This document shows positions 50,986 to 61,558 of a stretch of 64,000 nt of DNA, piece by piece. Every line of letters starts with the position of its first letter. Positions within the stretch are counted from its first letter, which is position 1. Origin of the DNA: Heterodera schachtii (lineage: Eukaryota > Nematoda > Chromadorea > Rhabditida > Heteroderidae); NCBI GenBank assembly GCA_023374025.1, contig SIJG01000024.1, positions 505,602 through 569,601 on the forward strand, written 5' to 3'. The translations under genes were made by a program, and so were the position numbers. The notes under the pieces were generated by a model. It had not been told where the DNA came from. It ran no database searches and saw only the letters and a list, made by a program, of their open reading frames with translations.

Positions 50986-51973
50986 TGTGTTGCGTTGCGC
51001 ACTGAGGCTGCCAACTGAAACTTTCAAAATCATCATTTGATGCCGCTGGAAGGCAAAGGCAAAAAATTCAAAACATCATTTGGCCGACAGAAAAAGCATT
51101 TTGTAAAATATATTACGAACAATATAAAGGGCGGAATTATGCAAAAAAAATTTTTTCAGCAACCATGGGTCCACTGCGTTTCGGCGCCAGCTCGTTTTAC
51201 CACTATAGCTTTTTTCTATGTCATCCAAATCCAAAATTGTTGGTATCATTCGAAAGCTTAATCTATTTAGAAGTTTTTTCTAATTTATTGATTCGCGATT
51301 AGACAATTACCAAAAAAGTTATACATGAAAAATGCGAAAAAGTCGAAATTTTGAAGTTTTTCTTAATTAAATTTTTTCCAGGCTTGAAAATCTTTTTGCT
51401 TTTTGAGGGCATGTTAAGAGCTCTCGAATGATACCAACAATGTTGGATTTGGATGCCATTCTTACAGCTATACAATGATATCAAGAATTAAAAACGTGAT
51501 TGCTTTTGAGCAAAATTATGGTTAATTTTTTGTTAGAAATTTTCATTTGATGTTTTTTTATATAACGATATACAGTAGCACTCACTAATTGTTGTTGTTG
51601 GTGTTGGGCGCACTGAAGTCGTTCGTTGATTAGGTGTTGTGTCAGCAGAAAATGTGCAAATGGTTGAAAAATTCTTTCCTTTTATATGCATTTTCTATTG
51701 CCACTTTTTCAGTTGGAGATTTGAGTGTAAATATAAAGGCATAAATTTGAGAGAAACTTCATTTATCAAATTCTTCACACCACCTCATATTATCTGCACT
51801 ATTACATCTACCTAATTTGTAAAACTAATTTGTTTTTTCAATCTTTTCTAATCCTAAAATTTCATCGTTTTGAAACATATACATTGTACATTCCTGTACA
51901 TACCTGTACATAATACCTCCATAATCTCTCCCTCCTCCAACTCTTCGATATTTCATTACTCCATCGGACGGAC
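50986..51973. other. Spacer with relict family promoter and MITE relative
   Basis: At 51037-51068 the sequence TGATGCCGCTGGAAGGCAAA repeats the upstream flank of copy A (about 48718-48750). At about 51180-51475 lies a diverged relative of the 14053-14398 element. At 51590-51690, GCGCACTGAAGTCGTTCGTT and a TATAAAAGGAA box on the - strand match the promoter of copy A, but no family reading frame follows. Confidence 0.6.
51180..51475. mobile_element. Diverged copy of the 14-kb MITE family
   Basis: Shares CGGCGCCAGC, GGTATCATTCGAAAGCTTAA, GATTCGCGATTAGA and AGTTATACATGAAAA with the element at 14053-14398 in the same order, with an inverted GAATGATACCAACA arm at the right. Confidence 0.7.
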
Positions 51974-52856
51974 ATGCGCGAACTGTTGTTCAAGACCGCC
52001 AACCAGGAACAGCACACTTTCACTCTTGAGGTCGAGGAGACCGAAACGGTGAAGTGCATCTTTTGGTTGTGTCCGACAGTGCTTAACCAATTCCCTTCTT
52101 TTCTCCCTTCAGATCGCTCAAATCAAGCAAAAAATTGAGGACAGATTCGGCCTCGCGTTCGAAGCAGATGAGCAAGTGCTGTTTTACAATGGAAGAGAGC
52201 TGGACGACGCGCTGACGGTGGACAATCTCAACATTGAAGCGCCGAATTTCATTGTCGTCTTCGTGATGGTGTGGCTCATTTCCCATTCATTCCGTCATCA
52301 ACTCAATTTTGTTCCTTTTCAGAATGATTTGGCTGGTGCTGATGAAGGCGAGATGTTGGTGCAGCCTATGCCTGTGCACATGAACGGTCATCCGGCGGCG
52401 GCGCAAGCGGGCTATGTGAACAACCACGCTGCACACCACCACCATCATCATCACCACCAGCAGCAGAATGGGATGCACATCGATCACAACGTGTGGCAGC
52501 AGATTCTTGCTCCCGTACAACAACAGGTTCAGCTGACGGCGCAGGATCACCAGGCCATCCGTCGAGTGGGAACAACAAAAACCTTTTAAATTCATATGAG
52601 ATTTTCCCCTCATTTTCAGCTCATTGCGCTGGGCTTTCCGCGAAATCTGTCCATCGAAGGTGGGGGGGGGGGGGACAGTTGGAACTTCAATTGTTTAATT
52701 TTCAAATTCCCTTCTTTTTCAGCTTACATTGTCAGCGACCGTAATGAAGTGGGAAACTGAATTTTGCTATTTTAATTAAATGTCTGAATGAGTTTTTTTA
52801 AGGAGCATGCTGCCGAGTACATTCTTGAACGGATGGCGGAGGGGCACGGGCCGTGA
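51974..52856 (+). CDS. rad-23: RAD23-like ubiquitin receptor, shortened
   Basis: Shuttles ubiquitinated proteins to the proteasome and stabilises the XPC repair factor in other animals. Exons 51974-52048, 52113-52268, 52323-52565, 52620-52659, 52723-52748 and 52803-52856 join in frame to 197 residues. An N-terminal ubiquitin-like domain (about residues 1-78) includes AQIKQKIEDRFG and EQVLFYNGRELDD. A linker with eight consecutive His and Gln/Met segments follows. The C-terminal UBA domain reads LTAQDHQAIRRLIALGFPRN and ends AAEYILERMAE. Typical RAD23 proteins of more than 300 residues also have a first UBA and an XPC-binding domain; neither is visible here. Start chosen as the first ATG in frame with the ubiquitin fold. 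Confidence 0.88.
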
Positions 52857-53393
52857 CCGCGTTAGAAGAGAAGAAAATGAGGAGAGGACATTGATATATC
52901 GAATACTGTATTATATTGTATGTATTGTATATATGTATATTTTATATTTCATATGTACATATTGTATGTATATACTTACGCAACAATTAATAAAATTTAA
53001 ATAAGCGATATTTGGTGGAATTAAAGTTTCAAAACAACAAATTTGTTTATCTACTAATTTTCAGTCTTTAATGTTTTATATAAAAAATTCATCTAGGTAA
53101 TTGTAAGCAGCGCCCCAACTCCCCATGCTGAAAATTGTTTTCAGATCTAGATAGGTAAACGTAATTTTATGAAAAAAAATTTACCCATTTATTGCGCTTC
53201 TCTCCCGTGATTAGAAACCACATTTCATATGTATTTTCCATCAATTAACCTCGCATCCAATTATCCTCCGTTTTTCCCTTTTGTGATCAAAATGGATTTT
53301 GAATTTCTGATGCTCAAATTATTTGCTTCAGATTTTATACCTAATTCATTTCTCAACTGATTTTATTAAGATTTTTATTGTTTTTCTTATCCA
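52857..53393. other. Spacer between RAD23 and the RING gene
   Basis: AT-rich, with a TGTATATGTA-type repeat at 52915-52975. Both neighbours are on the + strand, so co-transcription is possible, though about 540 bases is long for a nematode operon spacer. Confidence 0.5.
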
Positions 53394-54858
53394 ATGGATT
53401 GGATTCATTGTGAGATCGTTTATATTCCAATTTAAAGCCCGCTTCATTGGTTTTACTTTTTCGCCCCTCCCCCTGTAGGTAATAAATGCGTTGCAGTTGG
53501 TAGTCGTGGAGGTTCATATTGGTTCACATCCTGTGGCCACATTGTTTGTACCAATTGCATGAAACAGGGCAAGTTTTGTAAATGAAAACTCCGCTTATTA
53601 GTCCGTTAATTCATTAATTATTCAGGAGGACCATCGCCCGGACATAAAGGCTCCTGCATTATCTGTCAAAAACCGGCATCAATGTAAGTGTAAGTAAGCA
53701 TCAGCAAATGCTTTAACTCGTGTCAGTCACACCGTCACAGAATGGAAATCAACCGCTCAATGAAACCGGAAATCTTGACACTGTTCAAGCCACAAAAGGA
53801 AGTGCTGGTGGAGAATACGCAGCGAATCAAATCGGCGATGGATTTGCAGAACAACCATCGGCAAATGCTGATTAGGAAACTGCACGAAAAGGTTGTGCCG
53901 CTTCTGCTGGCACAGTGTCGCGTTGAGAACGATGAGAGTCACTGTTTTTAGTACGATAGGGCAGCCAAATTTGCGAGAGGAGCGCAAGCGGATATTGCGA
54001 AACGGGACAAACGGGAGAAGGCGTTGCTGGCGGAGAGGGACCAACTGAAGATGGAGTTGGACACGGCCAACGACCAAATCCAACGATTGGAACAAATGCA
54101 ATTCCGAATTTACATATAAAACATGGGGAAAACATGCATTTTTAGGCTGAAAGAACGTGAGAATGAAATTCTACGCCTACGGAAGAGTCCGAATCGACGC
54201 CACAGCCCACAGCACAGGAAAAGTGAGACGAACGGGCACTTTTAAGACCTAATGAGCGACCAATTTCAACTGCTTTTTTAGGGAATATCTACCCGAGTTT
54301 GAACGGCAACACTCCCATCACTTCGTTGTCATTTCTCGGGTGCGGTGCGATGAGTACGCCCAACGATGAAGTATCACAGGGAAAACATACACAAATGATT
54401 GATTCTAAGCAAAAATGGATTAGGAGAGCGCCATGAAACTTTATGTTGGCCATGTTGAGTGTGAACGCCAAAAACTGCATATTTTGATGAGAAATTTCAA
54501 AACCCATGTTTTAGTATACAGAGGAATTTCGCATATTATTCGCCAGTTATTGTACAAATTGATGATAACTATGCGTTTAGCCCGGCGGCATGAACTTCAA
54601 CATGGCCACAGCAACGCCGGCAAATTTTGGCATTCGAAACGAAAACAATGACGCGGAACAGAACATCGAAGCGCTGTTCCGGACGCAAAATGTGCAGGAG
54701 GAGACGCCACTTGCGGGGCCCGCGTTCTGTCCCACGACGCCTTATCTTTTCGCAATGGCGGGCGGCAACAGCGAAAAGTGAGGGACAAACGAAAAAAGCA
54801 ATTTTCAGACAAATCAAACAAATTTAGGCGCACGGGAGTAACGCCGAAATACTTCTGA
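53394..54858 (+). CDS. zhp: Zip3/RNF212-family RING protein (ZHP-like), meiotic crossover factor
   Basis: Predicted ubiquitin or SUMO E3 ligase acting at the synaptonemal complex. Nine exons give 284 residues: 53394-53409, 53479-53568, 53636-53693, 53741-53891, 53952-54097, 54146-54222, 54282-54370, 54581-54777 and 54828-54858. The tiny first exon supplies MDWIHC, and the join to exon 2 creates the first RING Cys pair CNKC. Then come TSCGHIVCTNC and CIIC, a C3HC3-like RING of the Zip3 type. After it, EINRSMKPEILTLFKP matches the conserved post-RING segment, followed by a coiled coil (KREKALLAERDQLKMELDTA) and a Ser/Arg/Asn-rich tail. The introns after exons 2 and 5 need GC donors (G|GCAAGT and T|GCAATT). 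The reading is intact throughout. Confidence 0.85.
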
Positions 54859-54994
54859 ACTGGTCTAATGTAAGTTAATAAACGATCCAACAGTGATCTT
54901 CCTAATTAAACCATCTTCTGTGTATTTGATCGCATTGTTCCCTTTGTATTCATTTGCCAAAAAAATAATAAATTCTGTATTTTGGTGGTGCTTA

Positions 54995-57900
54995 CTATCT
55001 GAAAAATTTTTCAAAAATGGTGTAATTTTGCACACCATTTGCTCCTGATTCTATGCGTCCTTCTTTAATTAACTGCTCTGATCCGTCCACTTTCTTCCAT
55101 AAATCCCTTCCCCCTCCTCTTCCTCCTTCTTCTGCTTTGTACTGCTCGGCGTCGTCCTCCATGTCGTCGTTCTGCCGGTGCTTTCGCCCACCCAATTGGC
55201 AATTGTCACCGTCCCGTCCCCTTCCAACGCTCTGTTTCATCATCCAATCGAAGGAACCGTTTTTGCCATTGGCATTTTGTGTTCTCCTTCCCTCCGCCAG
55301 GCCGCACATTGAATCGTAACGGTACGCCGCCAACTTCTCGTACCTGTGCACCAAAATAGATGGGAAAAATGATTTGGCATTTTAGATGCGTATTAGACTG
55401 ATGGTGGCACTACAAAGCCAGGAAGCCAATTTTGATTTGCCGTTGAAAGGGGCGGGGGAAAGGGATTTGGCATTTGCGTCTGAAAAAGCACCCACAAATT
55501 GGCCATGCGCCTTTTGCCCAGCCAAAGGCTAAGAGTGGCACAGTTTGTCACTAGCAACAGAAAGCAGAGGAGGCCAAGGCAAAGTGCCGTGTCGGGGGGC
55601 GTCAGCGACGGCGGCCAAACTGTGCCGAGCGGTGGCCGTGGCACATCCGAACGCGTCGGTCGGCGGACAATGCACAGCGCAAAGTCTCGACCTCCGGCTG
55701 AATTCTCGGCCAATGCCACCAATTCGATGGCCGCCGGAAGGCGAAAACGTTCGGCGGAACGGTTTTTTGTGGTGGGGAGAAGGCGCAACACACCATCAGT
55801 GGGATGAATTCGGAACAAACTGTTGGTTTGGGGAAGAAAATGGCAATTGTCATCATAAATGTTGTGGTAAATAAACGCATGGCGTGCCAAAACCAAACGG
55901 AGGAGGACTTGGAAGGCAAGTGCCTAATTAGGGTTAATTACTGTGCTTTTAGTGCCGTAAAACCCAGGGAAAATTGAACACTAACCGAAGAAGCGGAAAA
56001 AGGGGCACCGAATTGATTTTGTTAATGAGAAGTATTAACAAATTTAAATTTTAGCAGAAAAATTAATTTTTATAGTACTTGGAATACGGTAACTTATTAT
56101 TGTATTGAAATGTCTCTATGGATAATATGAATTTAATAAACAAATTAAAATCTTTATAAATAAAAATGATTTTAGAAATCGGTGCTCAATTTTCTGACAT
56201 TCATTTAAATATTGAAAAACGCACTCATTCCCGCTCAACAACGCATAAGTGATCAGCTGATCCGCTTCTTCTCGTGCCGTGCCGTTTCCCCGTGCCCCCG
56301 CGTTTTTTGCTTCGATCCGTCCAATCTCAACCGATTGTTCTCGATCATCCTCACCCACCACTGGCAGCTCAAATTCGTAAATTTGCTTTTCAAATGCGAA
56401 ATTTTGTCCTTCGATCGGATCAAAAACTGTCAGGCGGATACCCAATGATCGGATGGTCGGAGGCCGTTTTGGGCGGGTCAATTTGATCGAAATATTTGCT
56501 GAAAAATTGAATATTACTCTGATCATTGAAATCATCGGGCAAAAGAATACATCTATTAAATCTTTGGTCCTTCCTATATGAAATTTGTCAACAAGTATGG
56601 CTTATTCTGATCCAATTGTCCTTATTTTATCCTCAAGTAAATGAAATCAATTCCTGACCATTGGCCATATTAGTGATATTTTGCGAATTTAGATTTAAAA
56701 CATAACTTTGAGCAAGTGATTTTGGATTAAATTATGGACATGGTAGATCCTTTGGATATAACTTTGAACCCAATACACTGGTCTGGTCAAAGAAAAGCAC
56801 TTCAGTCGATCATTAATGAATGACTCACCGGCGTATTGGCCAATTGCCATCCGTTTGGCCAACCTAAGCCATTTTGTCCTCTGATCGATGAAAAAAGGCA
56901 ATTTGTTCCGCTTCCGCCCTTTCGGCACCACCATTTCCAATCCCAATGCTTCTCCTTCTCTCTCCGCTGATTCTGTGCCGCATTTTTCGTCGTCGACTAT
57001 TCGCATTAATTTGGTGCCAATGGCCGTATTTTTCGGCAACTAATCGATTGAATATTTTTTGGATTTTCAAATCAATGCTTTACCCATGCAAATGGCACCA
57101 AAACCCACCCTTAAAATGATCAGTTCGCTGCTTTTGCCCTCCCCTTTTGCTTCTTCGTCCCCCGCTGGCGGGGGTTGGACCAACAAAAAGGCGGTGGAAT
57201 TGCGCTCCGATCGATTTGCTTGTCGCGCCTATTTTCAAATTTCAAAGTGATCAACTCTGATAAAAGTTAGAAATTATAAGACTAAAAGTGCCTGGGCCAC
57301 CCAAAAGATTGAAAAAATTGTAAAATTGCAACCGAAATGAAACAAAAAAAGGAATTCCATTTTAGCATTCGGAAGACATATGAATGATCATTGATCAAAA
57401 TTACATATGTATGGTCAAATTCTTTCAAACATTATTCATTCAAACGTGTCGGGGCTTATTGGGTTAGCCAATTTTTGGTTTTATTAACATTTTTCTTCAG
57501 AAACTTTTGCCCATATAAAATGATCAAACATGGGTAGATTACATATGTGGGTTAACAGAATTTAATTATCCAGAAATTTTTTTTTATTGATTTTACGAAC
57601 TCTGGAGAATTTTTACACAAGCTTTGTTGAGCAGGGCATTTTCTGTCGACATTTTGGCTTTCACCTGTACGATCAGATTCGCCGGCACCAGCTTTTCGGC
57701 CAGCAGTTTGATCTCGCCGGTGAGCTGATCAATTGCGTAGTTCACTGCGTGCTCTTAATCACAACAAAATATTGACAAATTGATCAATGATCAGTTTTTT
57801 GTTTTCGCGTTGCTTCCAACCTCCGGAAAGTGAGTAAATGATTGGCTCGTCAAATGAGCGGTCGGCATCCCACGCTTTGATCGGCGACGGCTCAATGGCC

Positions 57901-58319
57901 AAGCTGAAGCCCTGAAAGATTGGCATTATGCCATTTTCAGGATTGTTGGCATTATGCCATAATTTGAAACCAGTCATTTAATCCTCCCTCAATTTTACTC
58001 TGTGTTCACTGCTTTTGTACATCTGTGCCCCAAATGTCGGGTTCAGGTCGTCCACGTCGATCACTGTCACGTCCAATCGTGCGAAAGTGCGCAGTTTGGG
58101 TGTGCCCTGGTCCTCCGCCTCGATAAACACTGTAAAATTTGGCGTTTTTTCAAAATCGATCCGTCCGGCAACGAAAAGTTCGGGTCGCAACGGGTCCGGG
58201 ATGTGCAGAAGCAAAGCGGCACAATCGTCATCAGAATCGGTGTAAAACACTTCAAACGGAAGCCGATCATCGGAGGAGCTTTGGCCGGAAACCTTTTTGG
58301 TATTGTGGCCCATGTTTTT
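54995..58319 (-). CDS. Cadherin-like transmembrane protein, copy 1 (5' end not located)
   Basis: Cell-adhesion receptor of the cadherin superfamily. Exons run right to left. About 58319-58000 holds a repeat ending in ARLDVTVIDVDDLNPTF, the classic calcium-binding linker. Exon 57915-57832 reads IKAWDADRSFDEPIIYSLSGG. Exon 57754-57610 reads YAIDQLTGEIKLLAEKL. Exon 57237-57112 is acidic. Exons 57042-56833 (LPKNTAIGTKLMRIVDDEK) and about 56500-56230 (NFAFEKQIYEFELPVVGEDD) carry further repeats. Exon 55890 onward has a last repeat, then the membrane helix TALCLGLLCFLLLVTNC at about 55610-55560. The tail starts YEKLAAYRYDSMCGLAEGRR in exon 55343-54995. Linkers in the last repeats are degenerate. 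A near-identical partial copy lies at 61559-64000. No further 5' exon was found before the element at 58701, so the N-terminus is uncertain. Confidence 0.75.
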
Positions 58320-58700
58320 CATTTAAAACCCGCCCATTTTTGGAAATTGTGGGTCGAAACTTTCAAAAAAGAGGAATTTTGAGACTTAATCAATTTAGTT
58401 GTCTGTCCATTTATAAGTATTATCATATTATCTAATCTTATCACCCTTTTCGTTTTCACCAAAAATTTATTAATTTCCGTGAAATTTTTTTTTATTTTTT
58501 ATATTTTGCAAAAATATTTTGAAAAATATTTACTTTTTATGATTTAGTCAAGGAAAATTAAATTTTTTAATTTCAACGAAGTAAAATTGGGTTTAGTTAA
58601 TTTGTCAATAAATTGGTGTTTTGTTTTTGCCAAATTTTTGGCATTAATTTTTTATTTTCTTGAATTCACCCTCCATTCTACTTCATATGTATGTATATGG

Positions 58701-59385
58701 CAGAGATGTGATATCTGAGGATTTTTCCTCATTTTGTGGTCTTTTAAAGTGTCAAAGAGGATTTTTTTGAAAAATGAGGATTTGCGGATTTTTGTGGTCT
58801 TTTGATAAAAAAGTGACAAAAACGCATAATTTTTTGAAAATTAGGTATATTTGGCAAAATGTTCGAACTTTTTCTTCAAATCTTAAACATTTTTTTGACA
58901 AAATTTGTTAACAAATCGCTCTCAAAATTCCAATTTTTTTTTCCGGCAGCGCTTATCGGCACTGCCGGACCCCCTCCCCCAATGTTTCCAAAAGTTTTTT
59001 GGGGAACCGCGCCACAAAAAGAGCAATTTAAAAGCAAAAAATTTAAGAGATGTCAATTTATTAATAAAGCAATAGAAGGAGGTTTTAAATAAGATTAGTT
59101 ATAGATATTTACCAAAATTACCAATTTTGCGGCCTAACTTTGCGATTCTTGACTAATTTTTTAAGAAAAAATAGGAATTATTGGGGTCCGGCGGCGTTGA
59201 TAGGCGCCGTGATTGTTTTCAAACGGAAAAATGACAGTTGACTGATTTTGTTTGCAATTTTATGATGTTTTAAAAAATGAGGATTTTTCCTTCCAAATGA
59301 GGATTTTTTTGAGGTATTTTAATGGCAAATGAGGATTTTTTATGGCTGAAATGAGGATTTTCAAAATTTTGAGATCACATCTCTG
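58701..59385. mobile_element. hAT-type element with exact 8-bp target-site duplication
   Basis: Ends are CAGAGATGTGAT at 58701 and the inverse ATCACATCTCTG at 59385. Exact direct repeats GTATATGG flank it at 58693-58700 and 59386-59393. The inside has many GAGGATTTTT units on both sides and a GGCGCC-containing middle. No transposase frame was recognised, so it is non-autonomous. Relatives of its left end (47375-47525) and middle (24240-24620) occur elsewhere in the window. Confidence 0.9.
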
Positions 59386-59695
59386 GTATATGGTCAAAAG
59401 AAATCGCCTAACTATGCTAAGAATAAACAAAATACTCATTTAAAAAAGTTGAAATAATTAGAGCACTTTTTGATGAAGCAATTGATGTAAAATCAAAATC
59501 AAAGAATATTAGCCAAACAATTATATATGTATATTATGGAAATTGATATGCTGGGGCAGGAAAAGCCCATTGAAGCAGAATGACCACGAACTTTTTTACC
59601 TACCCAAAGAGCATTTAAGTTTAATATTTTTCTTATTTTTTTTTTTGCGCAGCGCTTTATTTCTGTACCACTTTTTCGTCGGTTTTTACAAAAAA

Positions 59696-61163
59696 ATGAA
59701 GAAGCCCGCCGTTGTCGAGGTAAATTCACTCAGGGTATTTGATGGGCGGGGAGTTCTGTTGATTTCTTTGCCCTTTAACTTTGTGAATGGCATTCCCATG
59801 ACCCATTGGCATGCATTTTCTGAACAAAGAGTGGCAAATCCCTTCCCATACGGCAAGGCGGTCATTTATTTTCATTCCAAACACTCCAAAATGGGAAAAA
59901 ATCTGAGAAAAATTCCTGTTGAATTGCTTTTTGAAACTACTAAAAGTCTTCGATTTGACATCCGTTGGGCCACTGTTCGGGTGTCCGCCTCATTTGACCA
60001 CTATGTTCTTAAGTGCCAATCAAATTGGCTCTTAAAGGAAATTGAGCGTCTAGTGATTTTACATCGAAAAGTTTTAACGCTGAATGTAAACATATCCAAT
60101 TCTAATTAATGACAATTACAGGCTTTCCAATTTATTAAGATTGAGTCCGTGGCGGATGAAAAAGAACGTCTGTTCCAAGTCGTTTCTCAGTTGAACAGCG
60201 AACGCCGTTCGATTATCCACCGCGCAATTGCGTCCCATTTTGGGGTTGATGAAAAGTTTGGGGCGAACTTGGTCAAAGACGGTGCCACTGACCACGAACA
60301 ATTCTGTGGGAAGCTAAACGCTATGGTTGACCATTTGATCGACTACACCGACGCAGCAAAAGTTGCAGTCGCGGGAGAATGTAAGTTGGCGAGCACAGAA
60401 AATTTTAAACTTTTTATAGCATAACAATCCCCCAAGAAATCCCAAAAGTGACACTTTTTTTCGGGTTCGACTAATCGATTAAAATCGGGCATCCATTTTG
60501 TTTGGGGATTGGTTTCATCAATTTTAACAGAATTAATTACAACATTTATCACTCAGTTTTTCACCATCAAGTCCGGTGTGCGTACGGTTTTCTTGCGGAT
60601 ATGAATCAGATCTCAAATCTGAAGTTGCACATTTCTTGGATTAGTGCTCAGAGCTTGACCCAACATACTCAACTTGGTGCCCAGCAGAACCAGATCACCG
60701 CCCAGCAGAACCAGATCATTGCCCAGCAGAACCAGATCACTAGCCAGCAGAATCAGATTGGTGTTCTTCATGATCAAGTTGGTGCCCTGCACAATGAACT
60801 TGTTGTCCAGCACAATCGGATCGGTGATCTGCAGGCTCGAAACACTGCTCTTCTGGCTCAGGTTTCTGATCGTATGTCACAGCTTTCTGATATCATATCC
60901 CTGCTCAGAACTCTCCCCAGCAGAAGAGGAAGCGGATTGAGAAGTCGAGTGGCCCATCGAAATTGACCAGCGAAGCTTCGAAGTCGATCGTTGGAGTTTC
61001 GGAGGCGACCGTTGGACCTCCGAAATCGATCGTTGGACCTTCGGAGTCAATCGTTGGAGCTTTGGAGGCGACCGTTGGACCTTCGGAATCGGCCGGTGAT
61101 TTGTCGCAGACGGGCGGAGAATTGCCTAAGGAATTCAGTGTCGACGAATGCGGCTCGTCGTGA
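59696..61163 (+). CDS. Unrecognised protein with coiled-coil heptads and tandem VGPSES repeats
   Basis: Four exons join in frame to 393 residues: 59696-60070, 60122-60380, 60557-60861 and 60921-61163. The first ATG after a TTGCGCAG acceptor was taken as start. Residues 1-125 have a folded look (HYVLKCQSNWLLKEIERLVI). Residues 126-211 are helical (KERLFQVVSQLNSERRSIIH). Then come five tandem 21-base units reading AQQNQIT or close variants, followed by LHDQVGALHNEL, a long coiled coil. The last exon begins QKRKRIEKSSG, a possible nuclear signal, and has five tandem 24-base units reading VGPSESI or variants. No family was recognised. It is encoded between the two cadherin copies on the opposite strand. 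Confidence 0.6.
60679..60770 (+). repeat. 21-bp coding tandem repeat (GCCCAGCAGAACCAGATCA)
   Basis: Four nearly perfect copies and a diverged fifth, each encoding a seven-residue coiled-coil heptad. Confidence 0.9.
60976..61100 (+). repeat. 24-bp coding tandem repeat (ATCGTTGGACCTTCGGA)
   Basis: About five units alternate ATCGTTGGA and ACCGTTGGA versions, each encoding an eight-residue (I/T)VG(P/V/A)(S/P)(E/K)(S/A) motif. Confidence 0.85.
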
Positions 61164-61558
61164 TGAAAAGTGATCTGACGGTTGGAAAACGAATCTTATT
61201 TTTGCCGACATTTATTTAATGTGTTGTTGTTGATTGTTGACATGTTTAAAACTCATCGCCCCAACAAAAAATGTTGGGTTTGATGCACGATTTTTGGTCG
61301 GAGTGATAAAATTGCAACTGGACAACCCAAATACAGAAATCCAAATATCTCAAGGTTAGTCTCCGGAAGACACTTTTCCTTTATTTTATTCATTTGTTTT
61401 TCTCGAAGCTATCCTTTAAAAGCAAATCGAATTGATTTAAATTTGCTGTCCTCAAAATATGTAAATGTTTAAAAAGAGCAAATACAATTTTAGTGCTTTT
61501 TTAAAATTAATTTTGATCTTTGTACTATTTCGTCCTTCCTTCTCATTAATTTCTGCTC
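61164..61558. other. Spacer between convergent genes
   Basis: AT-rich, between the stop of the coiled-coil gene and the tail of cadherin copy 2. Nothing recognised. Confidence 0.5.
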
